Both the position numbers and the translations under genes were made by a program. Below, one piece after another: positions 8,983 through 17,446 of a stretch of 64,000 nucleotides of DNA (within the stretch, counting starts at the first letter, position 1; every line of letters starts with the position of its first letter). This DNA comes from an uncultured Clostridia bacterium (lineage in GTDB: Bacteria; Bacillota_I; Bacilli_A; RF39; UBA660): the NCBI GenBank assembly GCA_947165135.1, contig CAMUZE010000003.1, positions 1 through 64,000 of the forward strand. The letters run 5' to 3'. The notes under the pieces are model-generated. The model did not search any database. It was not told the origin of the DNA and saw nothing but the letters and a program-made list of their open reading frames with translations.

Positions 8983-9004
8983 AAGAGAAATCTTCTATTT
9001 TAAT
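8976..9004. terminator. Bidirectional terminator between miaA and the transglutaminase-like gene
   Basis: AAAATAGAAGA (8976-8986) pairs with TCTTCTATTTT (8991-9001) around a GAAA tetraloop, with A and T tracts on either side so that it can act on both strands. Confidence 0.85.
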
Positions 9005-9920
9005 TTAATTCTAAATATAATGAAACATTGAAAGAATGTAAATCTTTATCTTTTTCAAGTAATTCCTTAGTACTTATCATATAGAAATTATAAGTATTAT
9101 TCTTATTTCTTTCATCATCATCCCAAGTAATATCTATATGATGCCAGCTATTGTTGTAATAAATTACATTCCATATGTGTTCATCATTTGATACTCTAAA
9201 ATTAGGAATATTTAATCTATTTAACATTATTGAGAATAAATCAGAATATCCACTACATAATGCAGTCTTATTGAATAAAGCACCATTTGCTTTATTTGAT
9301 ATTGTATATTCACCTTTAATGTAGTTATCATCATATGTTGTATTTTCAATAATATAATCATGTATTTTTTTTACTGTATTAAATATATCTGTTGAATCTT
9401 TTATATTTAATTCATTAAATATTCTATCTATTTCATTATCGATTTGAATTATTTCACTATCATCATATAGTTTATCAACTGATAAATTAATCTCTTTATC
9501 ATTAACTAATAATGTATTATATTTTATATATGAATTGTATGGACTAACATAATTATTAATTTGTGATATATATTCATTTCTATCAGCTATAAATTTAACA
9601 TCTTCAATACAATTTTCATAATCATTAGGGCAATAAAAAGTAAAATTTTTCCATCCATTATTTAAAACTGTATAGTATATATTTTTTATATCATCAATAT
9701 TTTTAGGTTTAAAATCAGTTGTTTCTGTTACTGTTTTAAATTTATAATCAATATGATGAACAGTTTGTTCATATGGAACAATAATTTCTTTTTCTCTAAA
9801 ATTATCTATAAATGATTTAAAATTTTTAATAATACTATCATGATTTAAGTAAAAAAGATAAGAAATAAATGCGAGTAATAATAGTATTAATATTCTTAAT
9901 AACCTTTCTGTTCTAGTCAT
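9000..9920 (-). CDS. Membrane-anchored transglutaminase-like protein
   Basis: 306 residues. One N-terminal transmembrane segment (LLRILILLLLAFISYLFYL) and an extracytoplasmic transglutaminase-like domain with the expected triad: Cys in ALCSGYSDLF, His in EHIWNVIYY, Asp in HHIDITWDDD. Such domains act as cysteine peptidases or cross-linking enzymes at the cell surface; the substrate is unknown. The start is set at the second in-frame candidate (9920) because GGTGA lies just upstream; a GTG at 9932 would overlap that SD. A TATAAT lies 16 bases before the start, so the leader is very short. Confidence 0.8.
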   Translation of the reverse strand: MTRTERLLRILILLLLAFISYLFYLNHDSIIKNFKSFIDNFREKEIIVPYEQTVHHIDYKFKTVTETTDFKPKNIDDIKNIYYTVLNNGWKNFTFYCPNDYENCIEDVKFIADRNEYISQINNYVSPYNSYIKYNTLLVNDKEINLSVDKLYDDSEIIQIDNEIDRIFNELNIKDSTDIFNTVKKIHDYIIENTTYDDNYIKGEYTISNKANGALFNKTALCSGYSDLFSIMLNRLNIPNFRVSNDEHIWNVIYYNNSWHHIDITWDDDERNKNNTYNFYMISTKELLEKDKDLHSFNVSLYLELN

Positions 9921-10008
9921 ATCATTCACCAAGATAATTATAGCATTTAAAAAGTTAAATATAAAGAAATATATTTAACTTTAAATATTATGTGTAAACG
10001 TCCTTGTA

Positions 10009-11985
10009 TTACCAAGAACCGCCACCGCCACCACCTGATCCACCGCCAGATGATCCTCCACCTCCTGACCCTCCAGAATCAGAAGGACTAGAGTTTAGAG
10101 TACTCGCGGCAGATACAATTGTTTTATCCATGAATGTATCTATCATTCCAACATTAAATGTTGTATTGCCATAGTCATACCATTCAGGTGGTTTGATTGC
10201 AATAGATTCAAATTTAGAGATCCATTTTTTAGATACTCCTAATATATATGTATAAGGTAAGATATCATAAAAATATGTTGAATTTTCACTAACTAATGCT
10301 TCTAATTTATCTTTTTCTGCAGTTTCTAAAAAGTTCTTGAAACCATTTATCTTTCCTAATATTTCATTTCCAAATTGAGTTCTCTTTTGAAGTCCAACTC
10401 TACAAGCACGTATGCTAGCAACTGCAAAAATAGTAATTGCTATTACTGATATTGTTATTATATCGAAATCCATACTATCTCTAAGCAAGAAATAAATTGC
10501 TATACTAAACGCAGCTATAAATATTATGGTTATTATGTTTGAAATTACTTCACCAGCTGTAGATTTGACACTTGCCTTATATTGATTTGGGTCATAGAAT
10601 TTTAAAAACAAGAATGATAATGGGAGAATTAGAAATAGATATATAAAGAATACACCAAATATTCCTATTGACATTAACATATCAGGATCAACTCCAGCAT
10701 TAATTAAATATCCAATTAATATAACTATTGGTATTATTCCTAATAATATCATTAAGAATGATTTTCCAAAACTTGTCTTTTCAAATATTTTGTTTCTTTT
10801 ATCTTTAGTATTTGTACTTTTTAATATACTACTTATTGTTGTATAAAATCTGTCAGTTAAATCAGATTTTTCAACTGTATTCTTATCTTCGTTTTCGTCT
10901 TTAATTTCTTTTCCAAAGAAAGAATATTTTTTTCTTTTAACAAATAATTCTTTTAAGAATTTTTCTTCTCTAGAATCATTCCCATCATATTCTTTTAATT
11001 TTGTTATATAGAAATTACCATGTTTTAATAATTTTCCTTCCTCATCTCTATCAGTAATTTTTAGATATCCCTTATTAGCTAGATAGATGAGTAGGGAAGT
11101 AACATCTTTAGAATCAGCATTTCCTTTATAATATAATCCTAAATCCAAACTACTATAACCATTTGGTGGATAAAATTCTACTGTTTCTATTACAACATCA
11201 TCAACACCATTCTTTTTGAATATAGAATATGCGATTATTGCAAATAGAATAGGTAGCACTATTCCAACTATTCCAAGAATATTTGGTTTATATTCATAAG
11301 TAAAGTATCCTTCAGGAAGCTCTATTCTTATTGTAATGCCTTCATATGCGTTTAATCTTTGATTATATGTTCCAGTAATTGTATTACCATCAGTACTATA
11401 AGTTAAATTTGTAGTACCAATTGTTCCTTTGCTTCCTGCAGAAAATCCAATTTTTGATGTATCATATTCTTTTGGCATTGTAATACTAAATGATACATTA
11501 TCAATAGTTGTCCCCCATTCAGTACCAATAATATTAAAATATAATTCATCAAAATCTTTTGCTTTGTCTTTTCCTATGTCATAAGTATATTTAATTTTAT
11601 AATGTTTATCACCTATAATTGTAACATCTGCATCACCAAGCTTAATTACTTTGTATCCACTTTCGTTATAAACACTTTTATTTTCACTAGCTTCAATGTT
11701 AGAAATCTTTGCTCTATTGCTAGATTTAGTTCCATCATTTCTAACAACATTATTTCTAAGTGGTAATTTTCTAAATATACCATGTTTATATTCAGTAAAA
11801 TATACATCTATATCTTCGGTAATTTCAAATGAATTATCTTCATTTACTACCATATTAACTGAATATTTTTTTATACAATATCCATCATTACAATGCGTGT
11901 ATTCTTCTGCACTGATTTTATTTGGAATTAAGGAAAATAGTATACTAAATATTAAAACATTTACAAATAATTTTAAATATTTCAT
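10009..11985 (-). CDS. DUF2207 family membrane protein
   Basis: 658 residues. Signal peptide (residues 1-26), a beta-rich extracytoplasmic domain beginning with YSVNMVVNEDNSFEITEDIDV (about 45-225), a transmembrane helix near 235-255, a cytoplasmic stretch, then four further hydrophobic segments, and a Gly/Ser tail of about 20 residues ending GGGGSW. This matches the DUF2207 family. It lies 12 bases after lemA, and LemA-DUF2207 pairs recur in many bacteria as predicted envelope modules. Function is not established. The Gly/Ser tail is typical of the family. Confidence 0.85.
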   Translation of the reverse strand: MKYLKLFVNVLIFSILFSLIPNKISAEEYTHCNDGYCIKKYSVNMVVNEDNSFEITEDIDVYFTEYKHGIFRKLPLRNNVVRNDGTKSSNRAKISNIEASENKSVYNESGYKVIKLGDADVTIIGDKHYKIKYTYDIGKDKAKDFDELYFNIIGTEWGTTIDNVSFSITMPKEYDTSKIGFSAGSKGTIGTTNLTYSTDGNTITGTYNQRLNAYEGITIRIELPEGYFTYEYKPNILGIVGIVLPILFAIIAYSIFKKNGVDDVVIETVEFYPPNGYSSLDLGLYYKGNADSKDVTSLLIYLANKGYLKITDRDEEGKLLKHGNFYITKLKEYDGNDSREEKFLKELFVKRKKYSFFGKEIKDENEDKNTVEKSDLTDRFYTTISSILKSTNTKDKRNKIFEKTSFGKSFLMILLGIIPIVILIGYLINAGVDPDMLMSIGIFGVFFIYLFLILPLSFLFLKFYDPNQYKASVKSTAGEVISNIITIIFIAAFSIAIYFLLRDSMDFDIITISVIAITIFAVASIRACRVGLQKRTQFGNEILGKINGFKNFLETAEKDKLEALVSENSTYFYDILPYTYILGVSKKWISKFESIAIKPPEWYDYGNTTFNVGMIDTFMDKTIVSAASTLNSSPSDSGGSGGGGSSGGGSGGGGGGSW

Positions 11986-11997
11986 ATTATCTCCAAA

Positions 11998-12549
11998 TTA
12001 GAAACTTACTTTAACGTTTTCTCTTTCACTTTCATTAATTTCATACATTGCTTTTTTACTAAATCCAAGTATTCCTGCAATTAAATTGTTTGGAAATACA
12101 ACAATCTTATCATTAAATTGTCTTACACATCCATTATAATATTTTCTAGCATTAGCAATATCTGCTTCTACTTTAGAAAGTTCATTGCTTAATTCTTTGA
12201 AGTTTTCACTAGCTTTTAAATCTGGATAATTTTCAGCTATAGCAAATAGTTTTGTAACTCCTTCAGATAATTTTTTATTTGCTTCAACTTTTTCATTATC
12301 AGTCATTTTGTTGTAACTATCATTTCTTAGTCCAACAATTCCTTCAAGTGTTTCTTTTTCATGTTTAGCATATCCTTTTACAGTTTCAACAATGTTAGGA
12401 ATTAAATCCCATCTTTTTTTAAGGTAAACATCCATTGTTGCAAATGCTTCCTCAACTTTATTGTTTAATTTGGCTAAGCCATTGTATAGTGGTAATACCA
12501 ACAATAAAAGTACTACTACTATTGCTATAAGTATGTATAGCCATGTCAT
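11998..12549 (-). CDS. lemA: LemA family membrane protein
   Basis: 183 residues, normal length. An N-terminal transmembrane helix (residues 3-22) is followed by the diagnostic YNGLAKLNNKVEEAFATMDVYLKKR and DLIPNIVETVKGYAKHE segments and a long alpha-helical coiled domain. AGGAGATGATTTT precedes the ATG. It leads the DUF2207 gene with a 12-base gap. LemA proteins are conserved single-pass proteins of uncertain envelope function. Confidence 0.92.
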   Translation of the reverse strand: MTWLYILIAIVVVLLLLVLPLYNGLAKLNNKVEEAFATMDVYLKKRWDLIPNIVETVKGYAKHEKETLEGIVGLRNDSYNKMTDNEKVEANKKLSEGVTKLFAIAENYPDLKASENFKELSNELSKVEADIANARKYYNGCVRQFNDKIVVFPNNLIAGILGFSKKAMYEINESERENVKVSF

Positions 12550-12576
12550 AAAATCATCTCCTTAGTTTAAGTATAA

Positions 12577-12602
12577 CAAAAAAAGTAGATATTATCTACT
12601 TA
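12577..12602 (-). terminator. Terminator of rpsT
   Basis: AAGTAGAT (12583-12590) and ATCTACTT (12594-12601) form a stem with a three-base loop. Read on the minus strand it is followed by seven T. Confidence 0.8.
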
Positions 12603-12851
12603 TTTTTCATTAACTACTTTATTTAATCTATTCTTGTATCTATCTCTTGTGTTAGCTTTAATAACTCCTTTTGAAGCAGCATTATCTATTCTTTTTACTG
12701 CATCTGCTAACTTAGCTTGTGCTTCTTCTTTAGTTGTTGCTTTTTCTACTTTCTTAATAGCAGTTTTCATACTAGCTCTTAATACATTATTTAATTCAGT
12801 TTCTTTCTTTGTAACTAATACTCTTTTCTTAGCACTTTTAATATTAGGCAT
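12600..12851 (-). CDS. rpsT: 30S ribosomal protein S20
   Basis: 83 residues, normal size and strongly basic. It starts MPNIKSAKKRVLVTKKE and contains the conserved helix KADAVKRIDNAASKGVIKANTRDRYKNRL in the form seen here. S20 binds 16S rRNA early in 30S assembly. AGGGAGGTGG precedes the ATG and a good promoter lies at 12879-12907. It is a single-gene unit with its own terminator. Confidence 0.97.
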   Translation of the reverse strand: MPNIKSAKKRVLVTKKETELNNVLRASMKTAIKKVEKATTKEEAQAKLADAVKRIDNAASKGVIKANTRDRYKNRLNKVVNEK

Positions 12852-12878
12852 TATTCCACCTCCCTTAAAACTTATTTA

Positions 12879-12907
12879 ATATTACCAAATAATTTTAAAA
12901 AAATCAA
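12879..12907 (-). promoter_or_regulatory. rpsT promoter TTGATT-17-TAATAT
   Basis: On the minus strand TTGATT (12907-12902) and TAATAT (12884-12879) are separated by 17 bases, with TGG directly before the -10 as an extension. Confidence 0.7.
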
Positions 12908-12972
12908 TGTATTTAAATGTTTTTCGACAATTTTTGAATATTAAAAATTATATATTATTTATGGTGATTAAA

Positions 12973-13869
12973 ATGTTTGGAAAATTTTATAATAAAATTA
13001 ATTATAAAAAATATTTATTTATTATTCTATTAGTTATTTTTTCATTATTATATTTATATTTATTTAATAAATATGATTATATTAAATCATTTGTATATAA
13101 AAGCTCTAATAAATCTAATAATATTTCATCTAAATTACTATATAATTCACTAAATAAAGTAATTAGTTATGAAGATATGATAATTAGAGCAAATGAAAAT
13201 GATAATATTAAAAAAGCAAGTAAAATAGTTAATACTGAAGAAACAAAAATAGATACTAAACCTATTATTTATATTTATAATACACATGATACTGAAAGTT
13301 ACACATTACCATTTATAAGTGACTATTCAATAACTCCAAATGTTAAAATAGCATCTTATATATTAAAAGATCATCTAAATGATTTGAAAATTAATTCTGT
13401 TGTGGAAAAAAGAACAATTAAATCATATTTAAATAAAAATAATTTAGATTATAGTTATTCATATCAAGCAAGTAGAAATTATATAAAAGATGAATTAAAG
13501 AAAAATGATTATTTAATACTTATTGATCTTCATAGAGATTCTGCTACTAAAAAATATACTTCATATGAAAAGGATAATAAAAAATATGCAAGAATAATGT
13601 TTGTTCTAGGAAAGAATTATAGTACATATAGTGATAATGAAAAATTTATGAATAATTTAAATGATAGAATAAATAAAAAATATAGAGGATTAAGTAGGGG
13701 AGTATTTGTAAGAAAAAGTAGTAAATATAATCAAGATTTAAGTAAAAGAGCAATTTTAATTGAAGTTGGTGGTGTAGATAGTACACTAGAAGAAATAAAT
13801 AATACACTATATGTATTTGCTAATGTATTAAATGATTATATAAATGAGGAAATATATGGAAGAAAATAA
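12973..13869 (+). CDS. spoIIP: Stage II sporulation protein P-like peptidoglycan hydrolase
   Basis: 298 residues. An N-terminal membrane anchor (about residues 12-32) is followed by an extracytoplasmic SpoIIP-type amidase/endopeptidase domain with YIYNTHDTESY (metal His), DLHRDS (second His) and LIEVGG (Glu) near the C-terminus. In spore formers SpoIIP removes peptidoglycan at the engulfing septum with SpoIID and SpoIIM. The ATG at 12973 is chosen because GGTGAT lies between it and an in-frame ATG at 12961. The leader is very short. A SpoIIM-like gene lies at 34628; spoIID is not in the window. Confidence 0.85.
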   Translation: MFGKFYNKINYKKYLFIILLVIFSLLYLYLFNKYDYIKSFVYKSSNKSNNISSKLLYNSLNKVISYEDMIIRANENDNIKKASKIVNTEETKIDTKPIIYIYNTHDTESYTLPFISDYSITPNVKIASYILKDHLNDLKINSVVEKRTIKSYLNKNNLDYSYSYQASRNYIKDELKKNDYLILIDLHRDSATKKYTSYEKDNKKYARIMFVLGKNYSTYSDNEKFMNNLNDRINKKYRGLSRGVFVRKSSKYNQDLSKRAILIEVGGVDSTLEEINNTLYVFANVLNDYINEEIYGRK

Positions 13870-14188
13870 TTCAAAAGATAAATTTATGATTTTTTTATCA
13901 ATTTTATTCATTATATTTTTAATAATTTATCTAACTAAAGAAAGTGGATACTATCAATATAAAGCACATAATAAAGCAGTATTAACTGAAGAAAATATAA
14001 AAAGATTTGAAAAAGATGTAGAAGAGGGTAAAAATGTTATAATAAATGATTATGTTGTATCTGATTATGTAGATTATTCTAATTCAATAACTGATTTAGG
14101 ATATAATATAGGAAAATTTACTGAAAATATAATGAATAAAGGTATAAAAAAAACACTTAAAATATTAAGTGCATTATTTTTCGATTAA
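13856..14188 (+). CDS. Hypothetical single-pass membrane protein, 110 aa
   Basis: No family recognised. Residues 10-27 (KFMIFLSILFIIFLIIYL) form one membrane helix, followed by a charged segment and a 45-residue tail with an N-out or N-in orientation that cannot be decided. The ATG at 13856 follows GAGGA with five-base spacing and overlaps the spoIIP end by 14 bases, so it is translationally coupled to the SpoIIP-like protein and may work with it. Its last 15 bases overlap the convergent IMPACT-domain gene. Confidence 0.7.
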   Translation: MEENNSKDKFMIFLSILFIIFLIIYLTKESGYYQYKAHNKAVLTEENIKRFEKDVEEGKNVIINDYVVSDYVDYSNSITDLGYNIGKFTENIMNKGIKKTLKILSALFFD

Positions 14189-14521
14189 CATTGAAGCACA
14201 TTTTGTGTATGTTCTTGTAAGTGGACCACTGCCAAGTAGAGTACCTCCAAAATATCTAACTACTACAATTAAACATTTATTAAGATTTTTCATATGAATT
14301 ATATCCAATAATCCTCTTGTAGTACCTGATGGCTCTTTATCTGAATAATTCTTTTCTTGTGAATCAAATTTATATGCATAGACAATATGTTTTGCTTTTT
14401 TATTTTCTTTTGATAATTCATTAATAATTTGTTCTATTTCATAAAAAGAATTTAATTCATATAAATATCCATAAAATTTAGATTTTTTAATTTCAATATA
14501 ACTTTCATTTAATTTTTTCAT
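14174..14521 (-). CDS. IMPACT/YigZ N-terminal domain protein, short form
   Basis: 115 residues. Residues 5-115 match the UPF0029/IMPACT N-terminal domain: KKSKFYGYLY, KAKHIVYAYKF, SDKEPSGTTRGLLDII and VVRYFGGTLLGSGPLTRTYTKC. Full YigZ proteins have about 200 residues with a second DUF1949 domain. That half is absent here, with no sign of it downstream because the frame ends in a clean stop. The ATG at 14521 gives the conserved start; longer in-frame starts upstream have no SD. The relatives bind ribosomes or regulate translation; the function here is uncertain. Confidence 0.82.
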   Translation of the reverse strand: MKKLNESYIEIKKSKFYGYLYELNSFYEIEQIINELSKENKKAKHIVYAYKFDSQEKNYSDKEPSGTTRGLLDIIHMKNLNKCLIVVVRYFGGTLLGSGPLTRTYTKCASMLIEK

Positions 14522-14569
14522 ATTTTTATTATATAACAATAGTTTTAAAATTACTATATTAAGTATTTC

Positions 14570-14598
14570 TTGACACATTGTATCAAATGTGATATAAT
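14570..14598 (+). promoter_or_regulatory. Perfect consensus promoter TTGACA-17-TATAAT
   Basis: TTGACA (14570-14575), 17 bases, TATAAT (14593-14598) with a TGA extension in front of the -10. It is 27 bases from the start at 14626 and should be one of the strongest promoters in the window. Confidence 0.85.
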
Positions 14599-14625
14599 GT
14601 TAATGTTTTTAAGGGGGCAATAGTA

Positions 14626-15024
14626 ATGGGAAAAGAATATGGTATTTTAAAAATTGAAAAATTAGATACTGACAAAACAAGTAAAATTAAAGTACGTAAT
14701 AATAATTTAATAAAAAACATGAGTGAAAACCGTGGTTATACTTTAGTATCTGGTATTTTGGGTGGAGTTTCGTTAGTTATGTTTTTTGCAACTATGAAAG
14801 CATGTAGGGATGATGCATATGTTGGTTCAATTGTTGCAGGTGCTGTTGGAACTGTTGTGTCTTCTTTAAGTTCTGCTATTTTTGGAATAGCTAGTAAAAA
14901 AATTCAAGACAATAATCAAAAAGAAGTAGGGCAGATATCAAGTGATTTAGTTAAAACTGAAGAAGAACAAGCGTTAAGATTAAGAAGTAAAAATTCAATA
15001 AATAAAATAATAAAAGGAGAATAA
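14626..15024 (+). CDS. Hypothetical two-helix membrane protein, 132 aa
   Basis: No family recognised. Hydrophobic segments at about residues 40-58 (TLVSGILGGVSLVMFFATM) and 66-92 (a small-residue Gly/Ala/Val/Ser stretch) flanked by basic, polar ends suggest a helical hairpin with both ends in the cytoplasm. AAGGGGG lies eight bases before the ATG and a perfect promoter is upstream. First gene of a three-gene cassette (14626-15598). Topology resembles the products at 1424 and 15027, so a common lineage-specific family is possible. Confidence 0.72.
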   Translation: MGKEYGILKIEKLDTDKTSKIKVRNNNLIKNMSENRGYTLVSGILGGVSLVMFFATMKACRDDAYVGSIVAGAVGTVVSSLSSAIFGIASKKIQDNNQKEVGQISSDLVKTEEEQALRLRSKNSINKIIKGE

Positions 15025-15026
15025 TT

Positions 15027-15365
15027 ATGAAAGAATACAAAATAATGGACAATAAAAAATTTCAAAATGTAAACAAAAAACAAAAAAAGGATATAATTTT
15101 AAAATCAATGACATCAGTTGTTTTAGCAGAATCATCACTTGCTTTTTTAGCAGCTGGATTATTAAGTTTAAATACAGATATTACACCTGTAGTACCCGCA
15201 TTATTAGGAGTTAATACTCTTGCTACTGCAGTAATGACATATGCTTGTGCTAAAGATGCTCAAAAGTGCAATAAAAAGAATACTGCATTAGTAGATGCAC
15301 AAGTAAAAGCATTAAATGATAAATTATATGATACTGAAAATCAAGTTCTAGCATATAGAAAATAA
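15027..15365 (+). CDS. Hypothetical two-helix membrane protein, 112 aa
   Basis: No family recognised. Two hydrophobic segments, about residues 30-48 (TSVVLAESSLAFLAAGLLS) and 55-77 (VVPALLGVNTLATAVMTYAC), flanked by Lys-rich ends. It starts two bases after the previous stop, with AAGGAGA overlapping that stop. Size, topology and operon position match the preceding gene; sequence identity is low by eye. Confidence 0.72.
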   Translation: MKEYKIMDNKKFQNVNKKQKKDIILKSMTSVVLAESSLAFLAAGLLSLNTDITPVVPALLGVNTLATAVMTYACAKDAQKCNKKNTALVDAQVKALNDKLYDTENQVLAYRK

Positions 15366-15373
15366 GGTTAATT

Positions 15374-15598
15374 ATGAATATTGAAAGATATGATTTGTTA
15401 ACACTTGATGATGGAATTAAATATATAGTTGCATCAATAATTGATTATAAAGATATTAAATACTATTTTCTTTGTGAAGAAAAGAATCCTAAAAGTATAA
15501 TGTTTTGCTTCTTAAGAAATAACAAACTTGTAAAAGTTGAAGATGAAAAATTAATTGAAATATTAAAATTAAAAATTACAAAAGAATTATTTTCATAA
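15374..15598 (+). CDS. Small DUF1292-like protein, 74 aa
   Basis: The pattern YDLLTLDDGIKYIVASI, then YYFLCEEKNPKSIMFCFLR and LVKVEDEKL, resembles the short beta-rich DUF1292 family of Bacillota (YrzB-like), but the match is by eye and only moderate. It is soluble with no membrane segment. Third gene of the 14626-15598 cassette, eight bases after the previous stop, and it ends in a terminator whose loop contains the stop codon. Confidence 0.6.
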   Translation: MNIERYDLLTLDDGIKYIVASIIDYKDIKYYFLCEEKNPKSIMFCFLRNNKLVKVEDEKLIEILKLKITKELFS

Positions 15599-15609
15599 TA
15601 ATTCTTTTT
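15581..15609 (+). terminator. Terminator of the 14626-15598 cassette
   Basis: AAGAATTATT (15582-15591) pairs with AATAATTCTT (15597-15606), five-base loop, followed by TTTT. Confidence 0.8.
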
Positions 15610-15635
15610 TGATAAAATTAGAAAAGGAGGAAATT

Positions 15636-17396
15636 ATGTTTAAAAAAGAATTATCTAACGTACCTAAAAAAAGTGGATGCTACTTAATGTTTAATAAAGA
15701 TGGAGTAGTAATATATGTTGGAAAAGCAAAGATTCTTTTTAATAGACTTAAAAGCTATTTTACTGGAAGAGTAACTGGTAAAACTAAAAAATTAGTTAGT
15801 GAAATAGATCATTTTGAATATATAGTTACTAATAGTGAAACTGAAGCATTTATATTAGAAATCAATTTAATTAAAAAATATGATCCAAAATATAATATTC
15901 TTTTAAGAGATGATAAGAGTTATCCATATATAGAACTTACAAATGAAAAATTTCCTCGTCTAAGAGTAAAAAGAGAAATTAATATTAATAAAAAATCTAC
16001 TCATTTATTTGGACCATATCCTAATGTTTATGCTGCAAGACGTCTTGTTAATTTAATAAATAGATTGTATCCATTAAGAAAATGTGAAACAATGCCTAAA
16101 AAAGTATGTTTATATTATCATATTGGACAATGCTTAGGATATTGTGAAAATAAAAATATAGATGATACTAGTATTAAAAATGAAATATTATCTATATTAA
16201 ATGGAAATGATAGATTATTAATTGATAAAATAAATGAAAAAATAGAATTTAATTCAAAGAATTTAAATTATGAATTATGTAAAGAATTAGTAGAAGAATT
16301 AGGATATATAAATACAGTATTTAAAAATCAAATTATTGTTGAACTAGATGATAATATTAATAGAGATGTAATTAACTATTATTATGATAATTCATATATT
16401 AGTGTTGTTATATTCTTTATTAGAAATGGTAAATTAGTTGGTATTAATAATAAAATAATACCAGTAATTAATGATATAAAAGAGACTTTAGAATATTATA
16501 TACATTCTTTTTATAGTAAAAGCAATATAGTTCCAAAAGAAATAATTGTTCCAAATATTTTAGATACTGAAATATTAAGTACAGTTCTAAATACAAAAGC
16601 AATAATTGTTCAAAGAGGAAGTAAAAAGAAATTATTTGATATGGCATATAATAATGCAAAAGAATTATATGAAAAAGAAATTAAATTAATCTATAATAAT
16701 GAAGAATTAACTTATAATGCTAATGAAGAATTAAGAAAATTATTAAAATTAGATAAATTAAGTGTTATTGAAGCATTTGATAATTCAAATTTATTTGGGA
16801 CATTTACTGTATCTGCTATGGTATCATTTATAGATGGTGTACCATCTAAAAAGAATTATAGAAAATTTAAATTAAGTTTTGATAAAAATGATGATGTTTC
16901 TTCTATGAAAGAAGTTATTTATAGACGTTATTTTAGAGTTTTAAAAGACAAATTAGAAGTACCAGACTTAATTATAGTTGATGGTGGTATTAACCAAATA
17001 AATGCATGTTTAAGTACTTTAAATGATCTTGATTTAAATATTAAAGTAATTGGAGTTAAAAAAGATAATCATCATAGTCCAGAAGCAATAGTTGATGGTA
17101 ATACTTTAGAGTTAATTCCAATTGATAAAAAAAGTAATGTGTTTAGATTACTTAGTAGAATAGATGAAGAAGCACATAGATTTGTAATTAATTATCATAG
17201 AGAAATTAGAAGTAAAGGATCAATATCAAGTGTTCTTGATAATATAAATGGACTAGGGGAAGTTAGACGTAAAAAGTTAATTAAAGAATATGGTAGTGTT
17301 TCTAAAATTAAAAATGCTTCTGTATATGAACTTTCAAAGATAATACCTTTAAAAGTAGCAGAAGAATTACATGAATATTTAAATGAAAGGGAATAG
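15636..17396 (+). CDS. uvrC: UvrABC excision nuclease subunit C
   Basis: 586 residues, normal length. N-terminal GIY-YIG nuclease (GCYLMFNKDGVVIYVGKA) for the 3' incision, a Cys-rich YHIGQCLGYC segment, a UVR motif near residues 200-230, an RNase H-like domain for the 5' incision (IEAFDNSNLFG, LIIVDGG, DEEAHRFVINYHR), and C-terminal helix-hairpin-helix motifs (NGLGEVRRKKLI). The ATG at 15636 has AAAGGAGG seven bases upstream; the in-frame ATG at 15609 does not. uvrA and uvrB are not in the window. Confidence 0.95.
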   Translation: MFKKELSNVPKKSGCYLMFNKDGVVIYVGKAKILFNRLKSYFTGRVTGKTKKLVSEIDHFEYIVTNSETEAFILEINLIKKYDPKYNILLRDDKSYPYIELTNEKFPRLRVKREININKKSTHLFGPYPNVYAARRLVNLINRLYPLRKCETMPKKVCLYYHIGQCLGYCENKNIDDTSIKNEILSILNGNDRLLIDKINEKIEFNSKNLNYELCKELVEELGYINTVFKNQIIVELDDNINRDVINYYYDNSYISVVIFFIRNGKLVGINNKIIPVINDIKETLEYYIHSFYSKSNIVPKEIIVPNILDTEILSTVLNTKAIIVQRGSKKKLFDMAYNNAKELYEKEIKLIYNNEELTYNANEELRKLLKLDKLSVIEAFDNSNLFGTFTVSAMVSFIDGVPSKKNYRKFKLSFDKNDDVSSMKEVIYRRYFRVLKDKLEVPDLIIVDGGINQINACLSTLNDLDLNIKVIGVKKDNHHSPEAIVDGNTLELIPIDKKSNVFRLLSRIDEEAHRFVINYHREIRSKGSISSVLDNINGLGEVRRKKLIKEYGSVSKIKNASVYELSKIIPLKVAEELHEYLNERE

Positions 17397-17419
17397 TTGA
17401 CCATTACTATTCTTTTTTA
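17391..17419 (+). terminator. Terminator of uvrC
   Basis: GAATAGT (17391-17397) pairs with ACTATTC (17406-17412), eight-base loop, then TTTTTT. The stop codon lies in the stem. Confidence 0.75.
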
Positions 17420-17426
17420 TTATAAT
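17397..17426 (+). promoter_or_regulatory. Promoter TTGACC-18-TATAAT overlapping the uvrC terminator
   Basis: TTGACC (17397-17402) lies in the terminator hairpin and TATAAT (17421-17426) just after its T tract. It would start transcription about 14 bases before the gene at 17447. Confidence 0.55.
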
Positions 17427-17446
17427 AATGAATATGGGGGAAAAGC

